64,000 nucleotides of DNA. Source: Diploscapter coronatus (Eukaryota; Nematoda; Chromadorea; Rhabditida; Rhabditidae). Position 1 is the stretch's first letter. Each line of letters begins with the position of its first letter. Below the pieces are notes generated by a model. The model was not told the DNA's origin and made no database searches. It saw only the letters and a list, made by a program, of their open reading frames with translations. Positions 1-10,713 of this stretch are shown here, in pieces. The stretch spans positions 43,973,249 through 44,037,248 of the forward strand of contig OZ038423.1 of NCBI GenBank assembly GCA_964036155.1, given 5' to 3'. The position numbers and the translations under genes are program-made.

Positions 1-259
1 CAGAAAACAGAACAGCGACAGCGACAGGTATAGAAGAAGAGTGACAGTGACAGAATAGAGTAGTCGTACTTTTATTGAAAATTATCAGAAAACAATCCTT
101 CTCATTCCACTCCAACCCGAGTGTTAATGGCTGATTCATTACCAATTCTCTACCTTTTATGCATTTTCAAAACTCTTCTAATATGCAAATTTAGTATCAG
201 TCAGCAATTGCAATTGGAAGTTTCCATTTCTCTCCATGCCCAGTCTCAATCTCATTGTA

Positions 260-550
260 AGGTCAAGTTCCCATTCCGAAACTCGGACTGCATTTCATTG
301 TCGCGGAAGCAGTAATGGGCTATCAATGTACCATCACTTTTCACATTTATTAATTTAGATAAGATAGTAGCTAATTTAACATAATTTAGCAATAGCATTT
401 TATCATATCTCTCAAGATTCAGTTCCATTGTGAAATCTATTTCCAGACTCAAGCATCCGACCGCCTTTCATTGGGGTGGTAGCAGTAATGAACTCTCACA
501 TCCACCAATTTTCACATACATTTAACTTAGATAAGATAGTAGTGAGAGGA
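260..550. repeat. Diverged direct repeat, two copies
   Basis: Two related segments follow one another. Each has a TTTCATTG core, an AGCAGTAATG block, a TTTTCACAT block and a TTAGATAAGATAGTAG block in the same order (about 290-375 and 465-545). They differ by many substitutions and small indels, so this is an old local duplication or two copies of a dispersed repeat. Confidence 0.6.
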
Positions 551-1007
551 GAGAGCTCACCAGCGAAGTAGCGAATACAGTCGTTAATGACCTCTCAAAC
601 GATTTGCAAATTTCGTTATCAAAATTAGCATGTTATAGTTTTTTGGCCCTAAATACTCAAAAATTAGGTCAAAAGTCATCGGAAAAGTTACGTTGCACAG
701 GATACAACTGAGACCTACAAAACGGTGTATCATACATGGGGGTACGATAGACAGGTGGCTAGAAATAAGCTCGGACACACAGACAGACAGACACACTTTA
801 TAAAAATACTAAAATGAAAGGATAAAGATATGCAAAATCTCAGCTGACCCTCCGATTGCATACAATTTTCTGTTAGCGACAATGAGCGAATGTTGCTCTC
901 TTTCATAATTCATATCAGCGATTCGAGAAATTCGACTTTCAACTGGAGCTGAGGGGTCGAAACACAGACAGGATTTGAATGTTTCAACACTAACACCACT
1001 AAATATA

Positions 1008-1146
1008 TGACGTTATTTATAAAAATTGAGTTTATTTTTATTGACTCATAGAAAAAGACACCGACTTTTTTCCTTTTCCTCATACTATTTCTTAGAAAAG
1101 CCGGTGTCTTTTTCTAAGAGCCGTTTTTATTTATAAATAACGTCTT
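1008..1146. repeat. Palindrome enclosing MITE-like copy 1
   Basis: Outer arms GACGTTATTTATAAA (from 1009) and TTTATAAATAACGTC (to 1143) are exact inverted repeats. Inside them (1043-1122) is a second hairpin whose arms read AGAAAAAGACACCG and CGGTGTCTTTTTCT. The inner hairpin is the same family as 9622-9712 and 60763-60863, but in the opposite orientation and with a shorter loop. It has no coding capacity. Confidence 0.8.
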
Positions 1147-1159
1147 ATATAATGATACA

Positions 1160-2123
1160 TTATTTATCGTACAAAATTAACGACTTCGATCCTCCAGTTA
1201 TGTAAATTCTTCCATTTAGCGATGCAATTCCGGAAGAACCTCGTTGTTTTGGAATCTTTCCAATTTCGATCCATTCCCGTTCATTGTCTGATAGTCGATA
1301 TATCATAATATTCCAATCATATCCATCAATAACTGAATATCCATAATACAATAATGAATATGCTATAATGTGACCGTATAAAATTTCATCGCATGTTATT
1401 GCTTGAACACCACTAATTGGATAAGGAAAAGCAGGTCCTGTTTGCCATTTTCCATCTATTAAAACCTGAATTAATTATTTCATGGACTTTTATTCGATCT
1501 TCTTACATCAACTCGATTTGTATTTTTTCTTGTTTTAGGATCCTCTCCACCCAAATAATAAAATTTGTCTTTGAAATAAGCGACAGATGCACGTTCACCC
1601 CATTCAGGAGGATCTGGACCTGTAAAATTCTTTGAATCGATCATTCATGGGTTTGTTGATAAGACCTCTTGAAATCTGTCGAGTATTCAAATCAAATATT
1701 TCAAATGATTTATCTTTCCCGTTAATTCCAAAAATCTGAAATCTAAGAAGTTATTCAAAATAACGAACATAAGAATTTACTTTATTCTGTGTAGTTGCTA
1801 CTTGATATGGCCAATAATAATTGTGGAATTCTGCAATCTCTTCGACTGAGCAGGCAAATGAATTGAACAAGCCTATTCTTCCTTCATTTTCACCATTATT
1901 TGAATAAGAAACTAAATTATTACGAATCGTTTCAAAGTCTCTTACTTAGCTTTCAACATAATTTCTTACGATAGAATAAAATTTTCCCTTTGAGCAATAT
2001 CGGCAGATGCTTCTTCATTATTTGCATCATCCGTTTATTAGTCCAGGCCAATTGTCCCAGGTCTTTGAATTCGGGATATTGGCAGATCAACAATATAATT
2101 TCGACTGGTAAATTGGCTAGCAT
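1160..2123 (-). CDS. F-box / kelch-repeat protein
   Basis: Likely a substrate-recognition subunit of an SCF (Skp1-cullin-F-box) ubiquitin ligase; this role is inferred from domain layout. The first exon encodes an F-box, LANLPVEIILLICQYPEF then LAWTNKRM, directly after the start. Later exons carry kelch-like blades: a motif YYLGGEDP near 1540 and GRIYITGG near the C-terminus, which ends at a TAA codon at 1160. I chose the ATG at 2123 because a TTGTTTAG acceptor lies 14 nt upstream, as expected for trans-splicing; an in-frame ATG at 2165 is possible. Exons are separated by four short introns whose boundaries (for example a TTTTACAG acceptor near 1618) are read by eye. A Tc1-type transposon lies 215 bp upstream. 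The family expands and turns over quickly in nematodes. Confidence 0.7.
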
Positions 2124-2340
2124 CTTTGTTAGGAGACCTAAACAATCACCATAGTATCGTTTCAAAATGGAAATAGTAAAATAGTATTGATCTAATGAGA
2201 AAGTCTGGAATTAATGAGTGAAATTGACCATTGAAGAAAGGAGAATGAAACTACTAAATTGATCCCTCGCAATTCTTATCAGACTAAAACTCGATTCCTA
2301 AACGCGGTTTATCATTTAAGAATCCTAAAACTTGAAGATA

Positions 2341-2542
2341 CAGTGCCGTCCATGTGTCTTGGAACTTTCAGTTTTTTCGAAAAATATTCTTTTAATGAAA
2401 TTTTCAAATTTTAATTTTTTTTTCAGGTGAAAGCTATTTCTATGGGCTTCAAAACGGTGTATCGGAATTGCGCGCTATTTACACTGTAGCTGCGTAAATC
2501 TTGTAAAATTAGAATCGGATCGTCCAAGAGTCTTGGAACTTT
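2341..2542 (+). repeat. Left terminal inverted repeat of Tc1-type element
   Basis: 202 bp, starting CAGTGCCGTCCATGTGTCTT. It contains an internal copy of the GTCTTGGAACTTT motif close to each of its ends (near 2357 and 2530), a possible pair of transposase binding sites as known for Tc3-like elements. That role is inferred. Confidence 0.9.
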
Positions 2543-2634
2543 TACTATTTTTGTCTTTTCATCGTTATTATCTTATTTTTTTATCGTATTTATTTAATTT
2601 TTTTATTTATCGGTGTAGATTTTATCGATTTTAA

Positions 2635-3689
2635 ATGGTTTTTCGCAAATATTATACCGTCGAGTTGAAAGAGAGGATCGTCAAGCGCGCCAAGGCCAGA
2701 CACAGTTTCGCCGACGCAGATGCTAATTTCCAAGTCTCCAAGCAGTCAGTTTCTCATTGATTCGATGACACACAACACCGCCGATCCCTACAGAACCATC
2801 CCAAGACCGGTGGACCCCACAAGATCAATAGGCACGTCAACAAAAGATTATTAGAACCTCTCGTTCCAATTCTCGTCTTACTGCTTCCCAAATTCTTACC
2901 GAAATTTCCCCAATTCTTGACGATAAAATTTCTGTCACCACTATAAAACGTCGCCTGGGTAAAGAGGGTTTGAATGGTAGAGTTGGGGTTCGTAAGCTGT
3001 TTATCTCCAAAAAATAATTGACCGAACGAAAAAATTGGGCGAAGTCGCATAAGGACTGGTCACGGCGCAGTGGTCTAAAATTCTTTGAAACGACGAATTC
3101 AAGTTTAATATGTTTGGAAATGGTAAGAAACGGTGGATTCGACGTCTGGTAGGTACCAGATTCGACCCCAAATACCAAATGCCCACCGTCAAGCACGGTT
3201 GTGGATTTGTCACTGTATGGGGATGTTTCAGTATATCTGACGTCGGTCCCCTTGTCCGTATTTATGAATGCATGGACGCCAATATGTACAAGGGGATACT
3301 GGAGAAGCACATGCTTCCTTTTCCAAGAAAAAAAATCCCCACTGGATGGGTATTCCAGCAGGATAATGGCCACAAGCACAGATCTGCCATAGTCCAGAAA
3401 TGGTTCAAGGCGAAAAAGTGAACGTCCTTCCATGATTTTCGCAATTCCTGACTTGAATCCGATAGAATATTTGTGGAGCGATATGGAGAGGCGAGTTAAG
3501 GGCATTCAAGCTCGAAATACCGACGAAAAGTTCACCATTCTGCCCCGGGAATGGTACAAGACAGACCAGTGCACGATCGATCTTCTGATGGCTTCAGTGC
3601 CTAACAGATGCAAAGAGGCCATCAAGTCTAGGCGTTTTCTACTCGCTATTGAGCTAATCTTATTATTTTATCAGCTTTTATTATCATAA
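2635..3689 (+). pseudogene. Broken Tc1-family transposase
   Basis: The reading frame starts with ATG at 2635 and an N-terminal helix-turn-helix-like region (VELKERIVKRAKARHSF). Recognisable family blocks follow in more than one frame: KRRLGKEGLNGRVGVRK, a block around KFNMFGN and KRWIRR near the first catalytic Asp, VWGCFS, FQQDNGHKH (second Asp) and DLNPIEYLW (the final Glu of the DD34E triad). Nonsense codons interrupt it at 2758, 3015, 3086 and 3419, and the frame changes at least twice between 2758 and 3110. It cannot give a full-length protein. Open frames on the opposite strand here are shadows. Confidence 0.88.
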
Positions 3690-3734
3690 TTTCGTTTCTA
3701 AGTTATTTATAAACCTTTTAAATAGTGTCATGTT

Positions 3735-3936
3735 AAAGTTCCAAGACTCTTGGACGATCCGATTCTAATTTTACAAGATTTACGCAGCTACAGTGTAAAT
3801 AGCGCGCAATTCCGATACACCGTTTTGAAGCCCATAGAAATAGCTTTCACCTGAAAAAAAAATTAAAATTTGAAAATTTCATTAGAAGAATATTTTTCGA
3901 AAAAACTGAAAGTTCCAAGACACATGGACGGCACTG
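3735..3936 (-). repeat. Right terminal inverted repeat of Tc1-type element
   Basis: Reverse complement of 2341-2542 with a single visible mismatch. It ends in CGGCACTG immediately before the TA target-site copy. Confidence 0.9.
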
Positions 3937-3938
3937 TA

Positions 3939-5651
3939 CATGCTGAAATAAAACTATCCATGTATTTACTTATCGGCTTATCGATTATAAACGACGCAAA
4001 TGCATCTGTATCACCAAGTATTTTCCATGATTACTGTCGTGTCCGAGATTATTCACGTTCGCACCGATAAGGTTAAATTATTTATCCTTCACAAGGCAAC
4101 AAAATAGAATACTGAGGAGAAATAAGAGAGAGAGCAATAATAGAAAATCGTCGTCTTTTATAGTAGGAGGAGACTGCTTGTTACGTTCGTTTACATATGG
4201 TAATTGGATTCATGTCTTTGACACCAAAATCATTTCCTTGCATCAGTGAGATGTAATGCATGAGTTCGGGTAAACCGTCTGGCTTGATTGAACCGGTTTC
4301 TCCCGTAAAGTTAAATATCAAATTAGGTTGCACCATTGTTGCAACAATTACTCTAATGTTATGATATCATTTCTATTGCTGTTGAAAGCTTGTTGAATTT
4401 CAAAATGAGTTATTTAGAAGATAGAAAATTGTTCATAACGTTCATTCGCATCGATGATACATAGTCTGATAAAACTGAGCTATTGGAATTTGAGTTTTTT
4501 TTTTTAATTATGTGCACTCTGCATTATAATAATTCCTCTTCGAAGATAGTTATGAGCTATTGTAGTGTGGTCAAATCATCTACTGATAGTATGTTAATAT
4601 CTAATAGCTCAATCTGTTTTATCATGTTATTGCAATTCGGCATCATCGCTCGATTGCCGATATGAAATGTTGCACAATATTGAATGAATTTTCAATTACT
4701 GCCAAAATCCGAATTGTTACTTTGAACTTTGCGTGCTACTGGCCTCATGTGATGATGATATCTCGCCAATGATAAGCACAAATTATATCGTGTGTGGGAC
4801 AAAGCCACTACTCACATCACACAGTGACACTACGAAAAATGATTATATTCCAAAGTTGCATCAGCCTGTTTTCATTCCCTAATCTTTATCAAAGGAAGAA
4901 ATATTCACTTCTTATCTCTAATCATGCCTCGAGCCAAAGTATTCTTTGTTTAGCATCACCGTTTATTTTGGAATGCCTTACGCTTGACTGTCTATTTTAT
5001 TCCTTATCTATGTGATTGTGACCTGAGATATATGCATATTTGATGCAGAAATTATTGAATTCGATCCAGAAGTTTATGTTTCAATTTTATTATTCACTTA
5101 AAAAGCCTAAAATTGCCCAATAATTTACATTTTCATGGATTTTTCTTATTTTTCACCAAATAATTTATCCTTTATGATGATTTAATTATGATCAAAGCAC
5201 GAAGACCGAATTTGATGAAAAGTTACTTATCAGCGAAAATCGTTACTTTGCTCAGAAATCGAGCACTTTCTTTTTCCTGGCTTTATTACTTTATCAATTA
5301 ACATTAGACTTGATTATTGTCTGAATGAAATATAAAATTTTATAGCGCAATTTTTAGACCAATATCTTTGATAACTTTTTTTAAACAATTATGTTGGATA
5401 TCGATTGAACCTTATTTTCTTGATTATTTCAATCAATATCAAAGGAACCCTATCATTATTGATAAAAATCGATATTAACCTTGTCTTCATCAAACTGAAG
5501 ATTCTAAAATTATATTTCGATTTGAAAATTCAGAAAAATCCTTTCTTAAATCTAAATTTATCGTTTATACATTTTCAATTTTTTCTATTGACTAAAATTT
5601 CCTGACATTATTGAATAATTCAATTTCAGATCTGTTTTTATTGGCTAAAAT
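3939..5651. other. Gene-poor stretch between transposon and HPS1-like gene
   Basis: AT-rich and without a convincing gene. A minus-strand open frame at 4181-4336 looks mildly coding-like (listed separately). A TTTCAG acceptor at 5625-5630 lies about 20 nt before the start codon of the next gene and could serve trans-splicing. Confidence 0.5.
4181..4336 (-). CDS. Possible small exon or gene, unrecognised
   Basis: A minus-strand frame from ATG at 4336 to TAA at 4181 would give 51 residues including GETGSIKPDGLPELMHY and GNDFGVKDMNP. The balanced composition (Gly, Pro, Asp, Met) is less typical of random AT-rich sequence than its neighbours. A GTAAAC donor near 4192 and a CTCCTCAG acceptor near 4112 could extend it by a few residues. 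I do not recognise the family and see no upstream exon. It may be a chance frame or the remnant of a gene. Confidence 0.2.
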   Translation of the reverse strand: MVQPNLIFNFTGETGSIKPDGLPELMHYISLMQGNDFGVKDMNPITICKRT

Positions 5652-8600
5652 ATGTTTGGTTATTTATTGATCTCTCGGGATAATTCCGTCGTGTTGATGG
5701 ATGGCGACGTGGGGTTTCTGAAGCACGTGGCGAGTCGGGTCGAGGTCGAGATCCTCGACGCATCTGAGTGCGCGTCGACGTCGAGCGGCATCTGCTCCGA
5801 CATCGATTCCAGATCTATAGGACTTTTGCCCGCCTGGCCGAGGAAGAAATCCTTCTATAAGGTATTTTTTCAATTAGATTCTATGGTCATTAAGTTGAGG
5901 GATGGTATTTTTGTTGAAAGTTTTATAAGACTTATTAAAAATTCTAGTTTGTGGACATTATTGAAAAGTATTATTTGTGATTAGAGCTAAAATTATATTG
6001 AGCTGTAATAATGATCTTGATATTTGCTAAGTGTTGAAATCAATTTTTATCATATTTAAATTACCAAAAATATGTCTAATTCTAAAATTTATGTTGAAAT
6101 CTTGCTAAAAAGGAATGATAAATGAGTGAACTTTCAGGAGATAAACCGTAATTCCCTACGTGAAGTTTCGCACATCTTCCTACCTCTGATATCGCTATTT
6201 CGAGCTGCTTCTGAAGCGAAGAATAACGCGATAAATTCGATATCCAACAATAGCATTTCGATTCGGTTTAAATCGCTACAAGATGGATATTTCATATTGT
6301 CTATGGGGGATAGGTGAATTCATATTTTAATGTTTAAAATTATCAATAATCTATATTTTTATATCTTTGAATCATTTTTTTTATATAATAATTTCAATCT
6401 TAGAGATTGAATTTTAATCAAATAATCATTTTTCCTTCAGCGACTCGCAGCAGCAACGCTTTTTAGACTATTTCGCGACGGGGATTCAGATCAATTTGGG
6501 CCCTCTTTTAGAGCTGATAGACTCGGAATTGGTTCCCGTTAGAGGCGCCAAGGAAAATATTCGACTACTTCTAGAAAGACACTGCAAAGGGTGTTGTAAT
6601 TTTCTGAGAGGCACGTAATTTTTAGATTTAAAAAATTTCTTTAACTCTTTAAATGATAACAAAACTAGTCTATAATTTCTCATTTTGATTGAAAGTCTGT
6701 CTCGGTCTGAATGACAATTCTGAAATACTCTGGAGGTGAGGTCAAGTATAATTGTAACACCTACACTTGAAGATAGTTTTCAGCTGTTTTCATCATATTT
6801 CAACTTTAGATACAATCGACGTCCGAACGTCGACGTTTTACTCGAAACAACTCGACAAAATGATGCCGATCTTGATATCCGCGAACTCGCAATTGCACCT
6901 GTTCATCGGCCCGAATAGGTACGATCAAAATAAATTTTCAGAAACTCATAAATTTAGTAAACTATACTTACCTTGCAAATTTAAAATCTCAACTCCTCGA
7001 AAATATATGCAATTCTCTTCTTAATAGCTATATATTTAAATAATTATGAATTCGAAAAAGTATGGTCTTCAATGACTATTTTTCCTAAGTCCAATTGGAG
7101 TCCTAAGACTTTAAATACTTGTGGTTTTCAGATGTCTTTTGATTTCGAACGGTCAACTTCTGGCATCGGCAAATTCAGCGAGTGACGATCGACCGATGTG
7201 GAAGCAGATGCGGATCTCCGATGTGCAGTGCGCGCTGGATCAACTCAACCTGCTACCTTTAACCAATGGAGAGACTCATTTGTCTCAGGTAATAACTCTC
7301 ATCTTTCATAATTTAAAGTTATTTTGAAAACTACTAGGAAGTTTTCGATTTACACACTCTAAAGTATAAGTATGAGAATAGATCGTTAGATCAAACTTCC
7401 CTAATCTTTCCTTAAATCACTTGAGAAGATAATCTATGAAAGTTAAAGAATTTTTGTCATAATTTCACTCTAGCGAATATGGACTTTCTCAAGTTACGAA
7501 ATTAGGAAATTTTTCGAATAACAAACGAAAACATGACACTAAAATTGACTGTTAAATTTGAGTGCTGGCTTCGATCATCATCGGGACTAATACCGTATTA
7601 CGTTAATTTATTTCGTGTTCAACTAACCAATCACTTGCAATTGGTCTGTCTGGCTGAAGCTAAACATGACCATTTAATTCGAACGGTCATTTTGTTATAC
7701 GATCAACTACAGCAGTTGGCGAAACAAGTGAATTCTGGTATGAAATTAGATTTTTTAAAATAATTATCTCAAATTAAATGCTTTAAATTGCAAGAATTTG
7801 AGCCCATCTGGAAAAGTCGTAATATCGTAATGTAGTGACTCTTAGTTGAGAGTATAGGATGATGTAGGGAAAGAAATTTTCCACGACAACTTCTTAGGTT
7901 ACAGTGTTGCTAGTTTTCAGGTTCCCATTAATTTTTTGATAACTTTAAGCTAAAAATTTTATTTATTTCAGAAACTATGCAACAACACAGCCTAAACGAA
8001 ATTAAACTAACGTTAGCCGACGTCGAGAAAATGCTGCTAGACCTGAATTTGCCCCAAGATGAAGCCTCTTCAGACAGAGCGTTTTTAAGGAACACCAAGA
8101 AAACAACAGCTTTCTTAAATGTAAGGTTAAATTTAGCACTTATTTAAATTATTATATTCCAGTCCCTCTGGAATAGGCTACTCGCTGAAATCTCCAAGAA
8201 TAACGAAGAAAATGGAATTAGTATGACGCCTTCATCCAATAGACGATTTTCCCTGATCACGATAAAACGAGCTATTTCGAACGTATCATTGGTTTGGAAT
8301 AACAAAGCCACTTCTCAGCCGAATATCACGGTTCAGAAGGTATAACATTTCAACTCTTTAAGTCAAATACATTGGGTAATAATCCAAAAAAGTAACTAAA
8401 ATTTTAAAATGCAATCCCTAGCTCCTATGCTATCTTCGCCATCCCTGAAATGAAGTAGTGTGGGAAAAAAACTCGTGCTAATTTCTGGATAGCCATATAC
8501 TTTTAAAAAAAATGTAATTCAAAATTTTAGAACCTATCCTTACAATTGGAGGTTTTGATAACCTATTTCCGAAGGCAACTACTATCGATAATCCAAGAAC

Positions 8601-9305
8601 TCTGTTGTGTTTCGAATCATGAAGCTCAGAATTATAAATTGAAACTCTTCCAAGACGCCATCCCAAGAATAATTCGAACCCAACACGAAAAAACCATCGA
8701 AAGTTGTAGATTTGGTAAAATTTGTTTAGTTGATTGAAAAATACGAAATTTTAGGTGACCAGTCGAATAATTATAAAATCATCAATTATCTACGGCCAGT
8801 GGACTTATCTTTGGATATGATGTCCTATTCAGTTATTGTAAAACATTTACATATGAGTATTACTTATTCAGACGGTTAGTGAAGTTTAATTCTACGAAAA
8901 ATATAAGGCAATTAAAATTATCGATTTTCAGATGAAACTCAAAGTGAATTCGACGATTTTTCTCGAAATTCTGACAACCCGATGAAAATAATCGACGTTT
9001 CCTGCAGCAAATCTGGAAAGAAATATACGATATTTCAGGTAAATTTTAACTGTCTAATAAAGTAAAAACTATTTCAGATCTCGGAACAGTTCAACTCCAG
9101 TGAGAAATCATCTGTGCAAAATGTCGTATCAAATTGGTTGAATGGTTCAAATTCAAATTCGAACAAGTCGAATGATTTCGAAGGAATTTCGGCAACCGCG
9201 ATATTTCCAGTGTTCATTCACAAGGAGCTGGCTGCTAAACAAATTAAGATTTTATGTAAAAAGATTTATGAAGATGTTGTTAAATCGTCTCGTTATTTTA
9301 CATAA
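5652..9305 (+). CDS. HPS1-like longin-domain protein
   Basis: Twelve exons give about 667 residues and all phases close: 5652-5861, 6138-6313, 6441-6595, 6810-6918, 7132-7288, 7506-7737, 7972-8120, 8163-8339, 8531-8714, 8755-8874, 8932-9038, 9078-9305. Three longin-like segments can be made out: the N-terminus (GYLLISRDNSVVLMDGD), exons 2-3 (SIRFKSLQDGYFILSMGD, then GPLLELIDSE), and the centre (LQLVCLAEAKHDHLIRTV, then LYDQLQQLA). This order and the length match HPS1 (700 residues in human), the partner of HPS4 in BLOC-3, a nucleotide exchange factor for Rab32/38 at lysosome-related organelles. FUZ and MON1 share the fold, but FUZ is much shorter. The family call is by pattern memory, not alignment. 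Exon 6 starts after a weak ATTAG acceptor. Confidence 0.5.
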
Positions 9306-10031
9306 TTATGTTTTATCCTAATAGAATAAATAGTTATCGATTGAAGTTGTAGGAGTAAATTTTTGCAATATAATCTATTCTTGAAACTACAATGCAGGAC
9401 AAATTGAGCTGTGCGAATCAGAGCTGGATTGCAAGTCAAAATTTTGAAAAACTGAAACCGAAAGTTCAATCTTAAGAATTCTTCGAAACCAAAACTTTCG
9501 TCCAGCTCTGCAAAGCCGCCTGTTCCAAAGTCATTATGAAGCTCCGGATAAATCGTCATCATTGACTTAGTGCTCAATAAACTTCGAGTCTCATTATTAG
9601 TTCAAATGTACTGGGTTTACAGGCTAATAGAAAAAGACACCGGGTTTTCTAAGAAATGGTATGGGGAGGCAAGATAGGAAAAGAAAAAAACCGGTGTCTT
9701 TTTCTAGGAGCCGGTTTACATAAACGAAAGTTCGCATATCTTCCAAGTGTGTACTTTTCTCAATAAACGCTTTTATCGATACCTTTGGTTACACATTTGA
9801 AAGATCCATAATTCGATGGATTTTCCATATCGAACAAGATTGGAATTCATCCATCGAAATGTAAACTACATGCATTCTCTTCCCAAGACTTTTCTAAGTT
9901 ATCATTGATTTATTGAATTTTTAAAACAAAAAAGAAAACAAGAATTTGAAAAACAAACTGGGTTGGAGATGTCGCTCGAGTCAAACGCGTTGAACGCGGC
10001 TTGACGTCGACGATGACCATCTCCAGCTCCT
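9306..10031. other. Convergent intergenic region
   Basis: Lies between the 3' ends of the HPS1-like gene (+) and rps-21 (-). It contains AATAAA-type signals (AATAGAATAAA near 9320) and MITE-like copy 2 (9622-9712). I see no gene. Confidence 0.6.
9622..9712. repeat. MITE-like hairpin, copy 2
   Basis: About 91 bp. The left arm is GGCTAATAGAAAAAGACACC and the right arm is GGTGTCTTTTTCTAGGAGCC, almost perfect inverted repeats. The loop contains TTTTCTAAGAAATGGTATGGGGA, also found in copy 3 and, inverted, in copy 1. It lies between two convergent genes. Confidence 0.85.
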
Positions 10032-10713
10032 TCAGAGGTTCTTGGGAATGATGCCGTCCTTCTCGGCGAGTCGGCGAATGGCATCATCGGCTTCGCCCAT
10101 GCGGCGGATCGCGCCGCAGATCGCATAGCGCGTCGATTTGCCCGTAATCTGCACAAAAAACCCCTTTTCTTGAGAAAAAATAATAAAAATGTTGATTTTT
10201 TTTTTTAGCAAAATCCAGTTTAGAATTCTCCCAATTGAGCATTTTGCCGTTCAAACGTTATGAAACTTGAAGACGATCTGTTTATGATCGAATGAAAATT
10301 TAAAGAAATAGAAGATAAAAATACATATTAAAGATAAACAAAAAAAAAACTGGCTGACCATTCTGCCAGTGATGGGGTCGACGTCGACGATGTCGATCTG
10401 GACGGAAGCGTGGTCCTTCGGTCCGATCAGGCGGCCCGACGACGAGCTGCAAAATAATATTTTTCAAATTATTTCTGCCATAAAAATTTCAAATAACGAA
10501 TTACTTTTAGATGTGTGCATAAAATTGCACTTTAAGAAAATTGTTGCAATCATTTTTCCTCGAATCTTATGAGTTTTTTTAAAATTAAATCTCGATTCAA
10601 AGAAGAGAAAAGAATAGAATCCAATAAATTTTATGCAAATTGAAAATTCAAGTTTAACCCCACCATTTACGGGGCTCGTACAACTCAACAGTTTCGCCGG
10701 CGTCGTTCTGCAT
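10032..10713 (-). CDS. rps-21: 40S ribosomal protein S21 (eS21)
   Basis: Component of the small cytosolic ribosomal subunit. Three exons on the minus strand (10713-10664, 10446-10359, 10148-10032) join to an 84-residue protein. It starts [16 protein letters not shown], continues with a [18 protein letters not shown] block and the family hallmark [17 protein letters not shown], and ends IIPKNL. Length and sequence fit eS21 closely (about 83-88 residues in animals). Exon GC content is much higher than that of the introns, as is usual for highly expressed genes. The start is the conserved MQND. The gene is divergent from the HERP-like gene. Confidence 0.97.

Larger units (their letters stand above)
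1..1159. other. Gene-free left edge with diverged repeats
   Basis: No coding region is convincing here. The short open frames lack splice context and recognisable protein sequence. The stretch holds two diverged copies of a repeat unit (about 260-375 and 420-550), a GACA/CACA-rich simple stretch near 775-795, and a palindrome with an internal MITE-like hairpin (1008-1146) that ends just before the stop codon of the F-box/kelch gene. Confidence 0.6.
2341..3936 (+). mobile_element. Tc1-type DNA transposon, degenerate
   Basis: A complete element of 1,596 bp is bounded by CAGTGCCG...CGGCACTG ends and flanked on both sides by a TA dinucleotide (2339-2340, 3937-3938), the usual Tc1/mariner target duplication. 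Both ends carry 202-bp inverted repeats (2341-2542, 3735-3936) that differ at only one position that I can see (T against C in TTCTTTTAATG/TTCTTCTAATG). The interior holds a broken transposase. The long terminal repeats resemble the architecture of Tc3-like rather than Tc1-like elements. Near-identical ends with a dead gene suggest recent movement in trans. Confidence 0.92.

Noticed and set aside
2837..3505. 222-residue minus-strand open frame
   Set aside because: It lies wholly inside the transposon, antisense to recognisable Tc1-family transposase blocks, and has no family features of its own.
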